A program made the position numbers and the translations under genes. Below the pieces are notes generated by a model. That model was given only the letters and a program-made list of their open reading frames with translations. It did not search any database and had not been told where the DNA came from. A stretch of 61,903 bases of DNA from Nemertoderma westbladi. Its lineage: Eukaryota; Xenacoelomorpha; Nemertodermatida; Nemertodermatidae. Shown one piece after another: positions 23,136 to 32,894 of the stretch. The stretch lies in contig JAUCBJ010000014.1 in NCBI GenBank assembly GCA_032718475.1, positions 1 to 61,903 of the forward strand. Reading direction: 5' to 3'. Positions within the stretch are counted from its first letter, which is position 1. Each line of letters opens with the position of its first letter.

Positions 23136-25785
23136 CTCTTACGACCCCTGGGTTTAACGAGGTAGTTGTTTGGACCGTGTTCGCCCAACCTCGACACATC
23201 AGCAGCAATCAACTAGCCGACTTGAGAGCTCTGACGTCAGGAATCGATCGTCACCCGATTAGTGGAAACATCCGCCCCTTACAGAAACTCCACGGTAGAG
23301 TGGTGGAGAAAAGTTGCGCCGTTGGAAAACAAGATTCAGATGAATTCTTCTAAACGGGTTTTCTTGACCTTTAAATTGAGTTGTCGACTCAAAAGTAAAT
23401 ATTTTATTCAATGAACTGCTATTAATAACTCTGTCGGTGTTGTAACGGCGTGTTTTAACTAGACTAGACCTATACTGCTATAGTTAATAGCCATTGTTAA
23501 CCGTATTTTATTTAACCCTACTTCGTTTCTGCTGGACTTGTAGCTGTAGCTACTTCATTTTAAACTGCACATGTTTTATCTGCAATTTTTATCTGTATTT
23601 TAATTAAAACTAATTGCAAGATTTAAATAATTATTATTAATTCGACAAAAATTATTTATATTTTGTGAAATTTTCAACTAATAATTCATTTTTATTTTCT
23701 CAAATATTTCTCGAAAATATTTAGCCTAACTAATTTATTTGTCTGCTTTATTGCATTATATATTTTTAATATATAGTATGGCCTATTCTACCTACATTAT
23801 TGTATTTTTTATTGCATAACATTTTATTGTGTATACCTATTTTAAATAACCAAATCTGAGTTGGTAGTGTATAATATGCAATTCTTGGTGAAAATCGAAT
23901 CTTATTATATATAATATATAAAATATTGTAAATAATGAAAAAAATATGACAATTGTATTATTTTCTGAAAGGATTCTTCCACGACGTCAGATTTTCTGTT
24001 ATGTTTATTTGATCGAGATGGCCGTCTCAGCTTAGCTTTACCTAATAAAAAAAGTTCTTTCATTTTGTCCGAGTTCTACATATTTTTTTTTAATTTACAC
24101 GCAGGTGCTCCAGGTATTGGGTTTTATAAATCACCCAGAGTGTGAGCTTTAGTACCCCAGGTCAGGATATTTAATAGATTTAATAAGTGCTTTTAAAGTA
24201 TATATAAAAACTTCCTAACAAGTACTTGGTAAGAACTTGCCAAGATATTCGGACGACTTAGAAGGTGCTTAATAAGTTTGTCATAATTTATGTATTTGCT
24301 TAAAAGTGTGTTTAAAGTTAATTAGGTACTTATTAAGTATGTTTTAAGTTTAAATTTAGCTCAATAAGTACTTAGTAAGTTTACAATACCCCTTAATAAG
24401 TAACTTTTAAGTTTATAATTAATTGGATCTAGGGTATATTGCGACAGGGTTAAACCGTGGAATGAAGAATCTCCCACCCCTAAGTGTCCTCGTATATATT
24501 TATCTTCAAAGTACCGCCGGCCTACAGAATAATAGTGTCAATAACAACCCCCCCCCCCCCCCCCTCACCCTCACCCTCATACAGATTAATAGAAATAACC
24601 ACCATTACTACGAATTTTTATTTACAACAACGTTAAAGCAGAACAACTAACAAAAAATATCAACAAACATACTACATTTAAACATCATATTTTTCGATTG
24701 CAACACCGTTATCTGGACCCGGAGGTCACTTTAGAAATTTATCAGTAATATCTTGGATATCCACAACGCAAACGGCAATTAAATAGCCAAGTTTGTTTCG
24801 TGCTGTGCTCCCATTCTAACAACCATCCCCAAAATTTTTCATATTTTCAAAAATATTTTGTCCCCTTAAAATAAACAAATTTGCGGTGTATTGGTTTTTT
24901 GGATGCTGATCATGATTATGGAACTCAAATGTAACATACGAGGGAATTTCTGGTAATTTGGTATGCGCCACGAGGCACGGATAAAACAACTAGTGAAAAT
25001 TTGATAATCAAAAATATTCACCAAATCAACCTGATTCTATCATGACCTTATGGGTTTTTCGGGATGCGGAACACAGATGTGACACTGAAAAATATAATTT
25101 CTTATTGATTGTGGTATTTTCAAATATGTACCAAACCAATGTAGCATGAAAAATAGCAAAAAATGATACTAAATTTGATAGTTGCCCGACCATAAAAGTT
25201 CTATCGTGATCAGTGACCTCGAAAACCCGTATTGCTTCAAAATTATCCAACCAAATTGCACCTTTATCAGTTTGAAATTTTGCGTTACTTGTAATTTTCG
25301 TCCCACAAGATTGGCACCGATGGTTGCACTACCATAAATATTTTTAACAAGTTGGGTGTTGATCAGCCTCCTGGAAAACCAATAACATCGAAAATATTTC
25401 AATTTTCATATAAAAGTATTATACAGAACATTTAAATTGACGAAAACTCTCACACATCCGCTATCTGTTTGGTTTCGCTTCAAGGTTACAAAATTACGAC
25501 TATTAAACTCGCCATATTAAAGAGGCATACATACATTTTCCTATAATTTCATAATTTTTCAGCCAAGATATGAATAAAACTAAAACTGTCTAAAATGAGC
25601 CCCGACATTGGGTGCATTAAGTAGTAAAAATAGGACCTAATAGTGTTAAAGCGAAAAAAATTAATAAACTAATTAATAATCAACCAACTAAGTAAAAAAT
25701 ATCAAACTCAGTCGTGCTCATAGTAGTCTATGCAGGGAATTACAACCATTTTAGGCCTTTGTGACAAACATATAAAATTATTATT
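23136..25785. other. AT-rich non-coding region right of the satellite
   Basis: The satellite ends abruptly within a canonical unit at about 23135. The first 200 bases after it are GC-richer and unrelated. From about 23360 the sequence is strongly AT-rich, with many short A/T runs. It holds a cluster of AAGTACTT-like motifs (about 24175-24420) and a C tract near 24549-24564 followed by caccct repeats. No gene is recognised. Confidence 0.6.
24175..24420. repeat. Cluster of degenerate taagtactta motifs
   Basis: Many short near-palindromic words of the form aataagt, aagtacttagtaag, gtacttattaag and cttaataagt lie within about 250 bases. Spacing is irregular, so it is not a clean tandem repeat. 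It may be an old decayed minisatellite. No function can be assigned. Confidence 0.45.
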
Positions 25786-26464
25786 GTGACGGGATCCTAA
25801 GATCCCGACCGGGTTAGATTTGTACGCGTCACCGTTCTGCTGGGCAGTTGTACTAAGTCGCTTTGGCCGAAGAGTTTCTGTTTCTCAATATTAATACTCC
25901 GAACGATAATAGCACGTAATCAGTACGTAATGGGTATCACGATAACACAGATATAACAGCAGAAATGCACAGATTAATTGGTGATGTCAGTGGCGGTGAC
26001 GTTCATAAACTATGACCGGTCTGCAACTGTATAACTAATGAATTGACCGGTAAATCAGTAATGCAGAATAATATATGATTGATATACACAGATATTAGAA
26101 TCACCTCTTACTGTACTTGGCCCTCTGTACCCAGTGGATGCTTTCCTATCTCTAATCACGTGCTTCCCTCCCCGCTATTGGCTAATACACTAATTGTCAC
26201 TCCCTGTGAGTGTTTTCCCCCGCTGCTAGCCTCTACTAGCTGTGTTCTCCCTCCGAGGTGGTTTAACCTCTCACCTCTCTCTGTGGCTTTAGGGCTTGTG
26301 TCGCCCCCCCCCAAAGTTGGTTATGAGGCGAGATTAATATTGGTAATCTCGTATCCCCAACTATATTGGAAAAATGCCACTGGTCCCATTTTCGGGTGGT
26401 AATGCAGTGGAATTGAATCCGCTTACACTCCCCCCCATGCTATCTTCCCGGTGAGAAGATAGCA
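25786..26464. other. Hairpin-bearing non-coding region
   Basis: Contains three short perfect inverted repeats: gggatc/gatccc at 25791-25806, cgagatta/taatctcg at 26329-26351, and ctatcttc/gaagatag at 26440-26462. Between them the sequence is ordinary non-coding DNA. The region may be an LTR or the end of a mobile element, because a 0.4-kb dispersed repeat with a fourth hairpin begins right after it. That is inference; no partner LTR was found. Confidence 0.45.
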
Positions 26465-26908
26465 TCAACCTTAAGTGCGCTTCAATTCCGCTGGAACCCA
26501 ATCTAATATCGGGTGTGGGGTGGAGTTCTTTTCTCGGGGTCGGCTTTCCTGACCCCCCCCCCCCCCCCCTCCCCGGGTATGTTATTACTACCCCACCTTG
26601 GTGCAATCGCGAGCTATGTTGCACCAAGGTGTCTGGCGTCTCTGTTTGAGACAATTGTGCTTTTTCTTCACAGAATTTTCTAGAACCTCACTCTAATCTT
26701 ATTCTCGGACTTCTCTGTCCCTTACTCTCTCTCTCTCACGGACCTCGTTGTCCCTTACTCTCTCTCTCTCCCATGGATCTTGTTATCCCTTACTCTTTCT
26801 CTTACTGCTCGCTCCCCACACTTGAATTGCACTCCTCTCACTTCTATGCATGTCAACACCTCCTCTCCATACTTCCCCCCGTTCTCCTATATTCAACCCA
26901 CACTTATT
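26465..26908. repeat. Dispersed 0.4-kb repeat, copy 1
   Basis: Matches 29649-30041 in direct orientation, with shared landmarks gtgcgcttcaattccgctgg, ggagttcttttctcgggg, a C tract, a 12-bp inverted repeat (accttggtgcaa, ttgcaccaaggt at 26595-26630), gagacaattgtg, ctgctcgctccccaca and caacccacacttatt. The upstream sequences of the two copies are unrelated, so the match starts sharply. The right end abuts a LINE endonuclease fragment. It could be a solo LTR or a shared 3' end of an element. Confidence 0.75.
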
Positions 26909-26910
26909 AC

Positions 26911-27340
26911 TCCCAGGAATGTTAAGAATGCATGCTGATCCACTCCATCAGTAGCTGCTTGTAGATTCTGGTAGAAATGTTCCACCTCCTCTACAGGGGC
27001 AACACTAGTTGGAGAGTAGCACACAATCAGAACCACCTTAGGAAACTTCTTCGCCAGTCTTCCAGAACATGAGAAGTGGCAACGGATGATGCGGTTAGAG
27101 ATTTGGTCTATTTTGTCCAATGCTGGATGTGCAGTTGGATTCATCAATAGACCAATTCCACCATTGCCACTATCATCTGCTGAAGCGAGATGTCCTTAAT
27201 CAGAACCTCATCAGTCTGTCCAGTCTGCATTCGGTGCTCTTGAACACCCACTGCACTAAGAGAAAGCTAATCTGCCAAGGCAGTCAGCTCACCTTGTCGC
27301 ATTGGGGACCCGAATGTTACGGTGTTTACTGAGGATAGTC
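26911..27340 (-). pseudogene. LINE APE-type endonuclease fragment
   Basis: Read on the minus strand, the region begins with a segment like the start of LINE endonucleases (LSLSAVGVQEHR, preceded by an in-frame stop at GELTALAD*). It continues in another frame with KVVLIVCYSPTSVAP and EEVEHFYQNLQAA, then HAFLTFLG. These are the strands around the catalytic centre of APE-like endonucleases that nick DNA before target-primed reverse transcription. The match stops at the edge of the 0.4-kb repeat, before the expected DFNA motif. Stops and a frame change make it dead. It may be from the same broad LINE group as the RT fragment at 582-2166, but the two do not overlap. Confidence 0.75.
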
Positions 27341-28200
27341 TAGTGACTTGCCTCAGATTCACCAATGGCTTTGTTGGTCGGGCTGAACATGAGAGTAGCC
27401 TCCAACTCCAGAATCCCTCTCCCCCTCACAATCTGGCCTCCCTGGTGACCCAGGGTTTGGGCCAGAAAGGTCATCAGGAAAGGGACTCAAAGAATTGTTT
27501 GCCGCTCTCTCTCCAGTAGGGGGTGAGACAGGCAGTCGGTCAGGAGATAACTGACGCCTGTGAGGCCGATTGTGTCCAGTCATTCCACTGGCCTCTAGTG
27601 GCTGGACCTCCGCATTACTAATGTAATCCATAGTGGGGGTTGGGGGGTGCTTTTTTGCCGAGTCAGCTCTCGGGGCAAATACCACACCCTGGTTTGCCAT
27701 TCCACAGGGTGGGTGTCGCAGTGGAGTCAGATATGAGGCACATCACCCATATCTACTCTCGCGCACATGACCCACCATTGGCTGTGCAGCTCATCTGCTG
27801 GGTCATGCCCTGTACCCCTGCTGCCAGGTGCAGGTCGCAGTAAAGTGCACTCAGAGTGGACATGAGAACACTCTACTCCTGACCAGCCATTGGTAGATCA
27901 CCATCTGCCTGGCCAGGCCATATACCCCCGCAGCCAAGTATATGGGTCCTTAATCCAGGACCAAGGGCGTCCTTATCCCATAACGAAGGGGGTCCTAGTT
28001 ACAGGACCAGATTTGCCCTAGTAAGAGGGTCTATGCAGCTACAGGTGGGGGGGAACTGTCCGGGGGTGAAGTGTCCTAGATCCACTACTGGCTTTAACTC
28101 AACATCTGGACACATTAACTACCATACCACGGTAAAGGTATCGCCGCTTGTGTAAAATAGGCCCGCCGACACGTTGAGTGAGCCTCAACAAGTAGTGGGC
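27341..28200 (-). other. Probable 5' leader of the LINE fragment
   Basis: Continues upstream of the endonuclease fragment on the minus strand and is GC-richer than its surroundings. An open frame of 113 codons (27359-27700) is rich in proline, serine and arginine and matches nothing I recognise. Several near-repeated phrases occur at about 27750-28030 (for example gaccagccattggtagatca, ccaagtatatgggtcctt). I read it as LINE 5' untranslated or ORF1-like sequence, on position only. Confidence 0.35.
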
Positions 28201-29648
28201 TGCTAAGGCGTAATCTGATTTTATTCGGACGTCAAACTTTTAATAATATTATTTAAATTATTATTGTGGAACTTTTTAGATCTGTCAATTTTACCATTTC
28301 CATGGTATAATAAATATAATTTATAATTAATATTAATATCAAAATGCCAAGAGGTTAAGTTTGTTACAAACCACTAAACTCATAAGGGTCTGTTAATTCC
28401 TGTAGGATGTTATGTCATATATTTTTCATAGTGGTAGTGATACGGATTGTGACATGTTGCGGAATCTGCTTGGAGAGTGTAAATGTACTTTGTGGGTGTT
28501 ATGCAATAATCGCTTCACATTCGGATCTGCATGTAAGAAATCTTTAATTAAATTTGGTATCAATTTAGACTATTTGTTATTGACATGTTTTTAAGCCTGT
28601 AGAACAGTACTTATTTACAAATTTATTGTCAATATTTTTAAATACTTTTTTAAAATTATGGTACGTACGTTGTTTGCGCCACACTAACCTACCCCGTCAG
28701 TTTTTAGTAATTCATACATATTTTATTTAAATTTTAATTCAGTCGGTTTTTAATAATCCATACATATCTTATTCAAATTTCAATAGTTCTACCGATTCTA
28801 CACTACTTTGTTTTAATCTATATTAGTTTGTTGTTTGTGCATCGCCGGTTTTTAACAGTCCTACGCTGGATTGAGTACATGTATTTCGTTGGTGTCGTAT
28901 CAGGTTTTTTTTTTATACCCTTCTTCAACTTCTTACTATATTTTATTAGGCCTATCCTATTACCGGTATTACATACAACATATTAATTTACTTTCAGTTC
29001 TGGTTCTATATAAAGATTGCCTTAAATTATGTCGGTGATGGGTATCTATAAGTTTATCTTCCTCTTACCCTAAACTATTAAACATTAAACATTATGTTTA
29101 AATACGGAACTTGTGTGTTTCAGTAAAATATAGCATTCAATATTACAGTTTATCTTCAATATTACAGTTTATCTATGTCGGGAAGGGGGGGAGGGGGGCA
29201 ATGGTCCCTAGCCCTCCTTGGGGACTAATCAATGACTTACTATTGGCCGAACGGATATTTAACTACACAATGAGATACAGCGTGTTAGGCAGTGAGTAGG
29301 CTGCTAATAATTAATAGCCCATATTTATTTTTAAAACTATAATAATTGAACACCCAATTATCTACCCCTGTACTCCTCTTACAGCAAGCAGTGTTTGTAT
29401 AGTAAGCAGAATGTCAGTGTGTATAGGAAATTAAAATTTCCCGTGGATAACATACATTTATTATTAATTAAACTTGTGAATGAAAATAAACTAATATTTA
29501 TTCAATTAATAATTACACAAACATTGTGTTTTACTCTTTATTACTCAAAATATGTTCAATAGTAATAAATACAGAGTGTGATCCTACATTTTTATTTGTA
29601 AGTTCAATACGATTTTAAATTATTCCAGAGCCCACCAGCCCACGGAAG
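28201..29648. other. AT-rich non-coding stretch
   Basis: No supported gene or RNA. Holds a short G-rich run near 29178-29200 and a direct repeat of attacagtttatctt around 29140-29175. Otherwise it is plain AT-rich sequence. Confidence 0.5.
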
Positions 29649-30041
29649 TCAACCTCAGGTGCGCTTCAATTCCGCTGGAACCCGATCTACTATCGGGTGT
29701 GGGATGGAGTTCTTTTCTCGGGGTTGGCTTTCCAGGCCGCCCCCCCCCCCCTGGGTATGATATTGCTACCCCTTCTTGGTGCAATCGCAACCTATGTTGC
29801 ACCAAGACATCTGACGTCTCTGTTCGAGACAATTGTGGACTCCTTTCACACAATTTTATACCACCTCACTCTGAACTCACTCTAACTTCACTCTACTCTA
29901 TATCCTATGGACCCTATCGTCCCTTACTCTCTCCCTTACTGCTCGCTCCCCACATTTGAATTGCACCCGTCTACATTCTGCGCACTTCAACACCTCCTCC
30001 CCGTACCTCCCCCATGTTCCTATACTCAACCCACACTTATT
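29649..30041. repeat. Dispersed 0.4-kb repeat, copy 2
   Basis: Direct copy of 26465-26908, about 3.18 kb away. The stem-loop is kept (tcttggtgcaa, ttgcaccaaga at 29774-29807), with the eleventh base pair changed from C-G in copy 1 to T-A here. It lies about 300 bases beyond the end of the zinc-knuckle frame (minus strand), so it may be the 3' region of the element that carries that gene. The interval 30042-30338 shows nothing further. Confidence 0.75.
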
Positions 30042-30338
30042 TCACTCTACTCACTCCTGACGAGCCTCACCCTCCCCTTTTGTGCCGTCGCACTCAAGAA
30101 GTGTGATTCGTCTAGTGTCTCGTCCTCCTGTCATAGTCAATTGGTCCCCAATCCCAGTAGCTAGTTGGAAAAGGATATATATGACTATAGTACTTACTTT
30201 GATTATATATTCATATTAATTATATTGAATATCTATATACGTACATACTAATTGCACTTAATTATTTGCACTTAGGAGTTCGTATTTATTCCCACATGTG
30301 GTGCCTTCCAGGCACACCCACATCTCCCTCTCTGAGTT

Positions 30339-31484
30339 CTAGTTCGCTCCTCCCGTCTTCGGGAACCATCTTAGTTCTTTCCCCCTGTCATTGTCTTCCC
30401 TGGGCCGCTTCCTTCCCTCCACCTTCTCTTCCCTGAGACTTCTCATTCTCATCGTTGCTGCCTTGCTAATGCCCGTCGTCGCTTCTTTGGGCGCTGGTGT
30501 TATCAACTCCCGGTAACGCTTTGCAGGTGACCCTTCCGAGTGCCCTTCCTGCTTCCCCCTGGTAGTGTCCCACAAGATCATTTTCATCGTTTGCGGCACG
30601 TGCTCTGCCAGAAAATCCCTGAACTCGCCCCTGTTTTCTGGCGTCCATCTATCCAAGTACCTCTGCGTGTTGATGACTCCTCCATACGATGCCGCTGTCG
30701 CTACCTCCTGGTATGTGAATGGCAGTCTCCTCTTGATAATCTCCTGATGGGCTTCTGGATTGATGTTGAAGAAACCCCACCGGAACTCCTGGGCCTTCAT
30801 CCTCTGCCGCGTCATAACGCCGACGTCGGCCCACTCCTCGAAGATCTTAAACTTCTCTTCATCGTCCATCCAATCACACTGCCGCCCATTGTGCCCTCGG
30901 AAGTTACACTTTGAGCAGCAGTTGTGCAGCCTCGGACATGCTCCCATTCTATGGGTCGACTCGCGGCAGTAGAGGCAGCTCGTCCCCTTCTGAAATCGAT
31001 ACAAACAGCTCTTTTCCTGATGATTTAGCATCCCGCAGTAGTCACAGCCATGTATCAACGCATCCCGCCCCAAGTCATCTTTTGCCCCGAGCGGTCTCCT
31101 AGATCTGTAGAGCCGTTGGTACGCAAACTTCTGGACATTAAGGTCTCTACCCATATCCACGTTCTCCTCCCGCCTCGGCATCGTCTCCCCAAACACTACC
31201 CGTGGTGCTGTTCCCAGCTGCACGCCCAACCTGATGGTGCTCCCCGCGAAATCCATCGCCGGCTCCTTGTTGCACCCAGGTCCGCTTGCCAGGTTTATCC
31301 CAGAAGGCCCTCGCCCCACTGGCCATCGCCACTCTCCCGCCCACCCAGTCCATATCTGAGTGGCCGATCCTCTCGATGGGTGGCATCTCCCCGAACTCGT
31401 CGTCATCTTCCTCCCTCGCTGGGAGTGGATCCAGACCCAGTATCCCGGTAGATACACTGTGCCCCTTTCCGCCTTGGCTTCCAC
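30339..31484 (-). CDS. Triple CCHC zinc-knuckle ORF
   Basis: The frame has three perfect C-x2-C-x4-H-x4-C knuckles at residues 147-160 (CDYCGMLNHQEKSC), 170-183 (CLYCRESTHRMGAC) and 190-203 (CSKCNFRGHNGRQC), counted from 31484. Such knuckles bind single-stranded nucleic acid and are typical of retroelement Gag or LINE ORF1 proteins and of some RNA-processing proteins. The knuckles are followed by about 150 residues of unknown fold and a basic, nuclear-signal-like tail (EGRKRPRED). The first 60 or so codons look out of frame, and the apparent start is GTG, so the real coding begins by frameshift from the linker frame. Confidence 0.75.
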   Translation of the reverse strand: MEAKAERGTVYLPGYWVWIHSQRGRKMTTSSGRCHPSRGSATQIWTGWAGEWRWPVGRGPSGINLASGPGCNKEPAMDFAGSTIRLGVQLGTAPRVVFGETMPRREENVDMGRDLNVQKFAYQRLYRSRRPLGAKDDLGRDALIHGCDYCGMLNHQEKSCLYRFQKGTSCLYCRESTHRMGACPRLHNCCSKCNFRGHNGRQCDWMDDEEKFKIFEEWADVGVMTRQRMKAQEFRWGFFNINPEAHQEIIKRRLPFTYQEVATAASYGGVINTQRYLDRWTPENRGEFRDFLAEHVPQTMKMILWDTTRGKQEGHSEGSPAKRYRELITPAPKEATTGISKAATMRMRSLREEKVEGRKRPREDNDRGKELRWFPKTGGAN

Positions 31485-31890
31485 CCGTAACTTTCCACCT
31501 TTCCTGCTCCCTTGGTCTCTTCCTTGCGAAATCGCCCTCAGAGCCCCCTGGTATGGGCATCATTTGCAATCCCGATGTCGACTGTTTCGGCGATCCCTCC
31601 GTGCATCCCAGTTCCTCCCCCAGAAACTCGCCCGAGCTCCCTGATCCCCACCTTAGCTCGTCCAAGTCCTGGGCTTCAAACCCGTACTCCTCTCCCCTTA
31701 TATCCGCCTCTCCCTCGTCTGATTCCCTCCTTTCTCGCCTGGCGATTTCTTCCAGCCTCTTCTCCTCGACTCTATCCACTTCCAACTTCTCCCACCTCTT
31801 GTATGGTGTGTCCACCTCTCTGTCTACTAGGTGCCGGCTATTGAGTACACCGACTCGCCCTTCAGCCCCGGGTGGTCTACCAGACCTTTG
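31147..31890 (-). CDS. Charged linker region of the broken gene
   Basis: A frame opened by a TAA near 31895, with no ATG. It overlaps the end of the exonuclease-like ORF and continues with REVDTPYKRWEKLEVDRVEE, an arginine/glutamate-rich stretch likely to be helical. Glycine/serine-rich and acidic sequence follows (EEDDDEFGEMPPIERIGHSD). It is best read as the middle of the same protein after a minus-one-type indel near 31840-31890. The frame returns to that of the exonuclease ORF somewhere in about 31250-31330. No domain is recognised. Confidence 0.4.
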   Translation of the reverse strand, partial: QRSGRPPGAEGRVGVLNSRHLVDREVDTPYKRWEKLEVDRVEEKRLEEIARRERRESDEGEADIRGEEYGFEAQDLDELRWGSGSSGEFLGEELGCTEGSPKQSTSGLQMMPIPGGSEGDFARKRPREQERWKVTGGSQGGKGHSVSTGILGLDPLPAREEDDDEFGEMPPIERIGHSDMDWVGGRVAMASGARAFWDKPGKRTWVQQGAGDGFRGEHHQVGRAAGNSTTGSVWGDDAEAGGERGYG

Positions 31891-32702
31891 AAGGCCACCT
31901 TAAAGGCTCTTCTGTAGTTTAGAGGTGCTCCTGATAGCAGAAACGCTGTTGGCTCTCCTCCGATAACCACGGCCATGAATAGGTTTAGTAAACCTATCAT
32001 TATCCAATCCTCCTGTAGGATATATCTCTTCTGATATATCTTTATCGCTCCCCTTCGGAACTGGTACACCTCCTGTTTCCCTGGCCTCGCTCCCCATTTC
32101 AGCGAGTTCGCCAGTTCCGCTCCGTACTCCTCCCGGAACTTACCCCAGTCCATCGGCTTGTGGCAGACGAGCCCCATGAGCTGACCTATCGCCACTGCTC
32201 CGCAATGTCCTGTGTTCTCTACCAATCCCAACCCGTCTGGCCCCGTCATGGCCATATAGACCGCTTGCATGTCCAGGAGGTTGGGAGTTTCCAGTCCAAC
32301 GATCCTCTTCGCGTCGTCGCGGATCGCCGATCCCACCTTCACCGTAGTCTTCTCCCTCACTAGGTCCTGCTCCGCCCTTGGCAACCGGTTTAACTTCGGC
32401 CCGCTCTTCTTCCCATAGGTTCCCAGATCGAATAGAAAGATGTCTCCATTTGGCGAGGCCAAATGCAGTAGTAGGGTTCTAGCTGATACCACTGACCCTC
32501 TTCTTGAGCCCTCGTTGTCCTCCACAGTCCCTTCGTCGTCTAGGACCATGTATCCATATCCACCCCTACTCACAGACTCTACAAACCTCCTCCATTCATT
32601 TCTCGGTGGTTCCCCCGGATACTTCGGTATCCCGAACTTCACTTCGTCTCCCTTCACTATGTAGCGAAAATCCTCAAGGATCGGGTTGTCCAACGACGGC
32701 AT
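31827..32702 (-). CDS. RNase D/WRN/EXD-like 3'-5' exonuclease-like ORF (291 aa)
   Basis: The pattern follows DEDD-type 3'-5' exonucleases. A strand ending in LDDEG (residues 54-58) gives the D-x-E of motif Exo I. It is followed by TLLLHLASPNGDIFLFDLG (76-94), the usual second and third strands. TVKVGSAIRDDAK (120-132) fits motif Exo II, with D129/D130 as the acid. LLDMQAVYMAM (142-152) fits the helix after it. SLKWGARPGKQ (200-210) resembles the W..RPL segment before Exo III, and RYILQEDW (226-233) is a candidate Exo III, although the Y-to-D spacing is one residue longer than the usual Y-x3-D. Known members trim RNA or DNA 3' ends or bind RNA. Assignment is by eye and needs a profile search. 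Start is ATG at 32702, but the original start may be 32894. Confidence 0.5.
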   Translation of the reverse strand: MPSLDNPILEDFRYIVKGDEVKFGIPKYPGEPPRNEWRRFVESVSRGGYGYMVLDDEGTVEDNEGSRRGSVVSARTLLLHLASPNGDIFLFDLGTYGKKSGPKLNRLPRAEQDLVREKTTVKVGSAIRDDAKRIVGLETPNLLDMQAVYMAMTGPDGLGLVENTGHCGAVAIGQLMGLVCHKPMDWGKFREEYGAELANSLKWGARPGKQEVYQFRRGAIKIYQKRYILQEDWIMIGLLNLFMAVVIGGEPTAFLLSGAPLNYRRAFKVAFKGLVDHPGLKGESVYSIAGT

Positions 32703-32726
32703 CCTGTAGGTCCCGACCAGTCATCT

Positions 32727-32894
32727 CTAGTGCATCTCCCTAAAGTGGTCCTGCAGCGCTTGCACTTTGTGACCCTTCAGTAGCGGCTTGTAGTATCCCC
32801 TCATCCTTTCCTCCGGATGCCTTTGCGTGAAGTCCACTAGTATCTCCTTTCCACTCCTCTCCGTCTTTCTCTTCTTAACTAGTCTCTCCACCAT
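32727..32894 (-). CDS. Short basic start segment (55 codons)
   Basis: Starts with ATG at 32894 and ends with TAG. It is rich in lysine and arginine (MVERLVKKRKTE start). The next ORF begins in the same frame 24 bases after the stop codon, so it is probably the original N-terminus of the exonuclease-like protein, cut off by two nonsense changes. No known domain is visible. Confidence 0.4.
   Translation of the reverse strand: MVERLVKKRKTERSGKEILVDFTQRHPEERMRGYYKPLLKGHKVQALQDHFREMH

Larger units (their letters stand above)
30339..32894 (-). pseudogene. Broken exonuclease-like / triple zinc-knuckle gene
   Basis: Minus-strand coding track of about 850 codons in the order: 55-codon basic start, RNase D/WRN/EXD-like 3'-5' exonuclease-like region, charged linker, three CCHC knuckles, basic tail. 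The start segment, exonuclease part and knuckle part share one frame. The linker lies in a different frame, so two compensating one-base-type indels fit a single original gene. Two in-frame stops (TAG at 32727-32729, TGA at 32721-32723) separate the start segment from the rest. High GC and proline/arginine codons mark it off from its AT-rich flanks. Its nearest neighbour is a dead BEL element in the same orientation, 1.2 kb upstream. It could be an ORF of a mobile element or a captured host gene. No family name is recognised for the whole. Confidence 0.55.

Noticed and set aside
24423-24650. 75-codon plus-strand ORF
   Set aside because: It is mostly a C tract and AT-rich sequence, with no recognisable protein features.
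25026-25402. Two overlapping minus-strand ORFs of about 75 codons
   Set aside because: They are chance frames in AT-rich DNA; composition and context give no support.
26361-26654. Conserved minus-strand ORF shared by both 0.4-kb repeats
   Set aside because: The similar peptides only reflect DNA similarity of the repeat. The C/G tract and the stem-loop dominate the region, and no domain is seen.
29907-30164. 85-codon plus-strand ORF rich in proline and serine
   Set aside because: It lies across the end of the dispersed repeat and is pyrimidine-rich, which gives such residues by composition alone.
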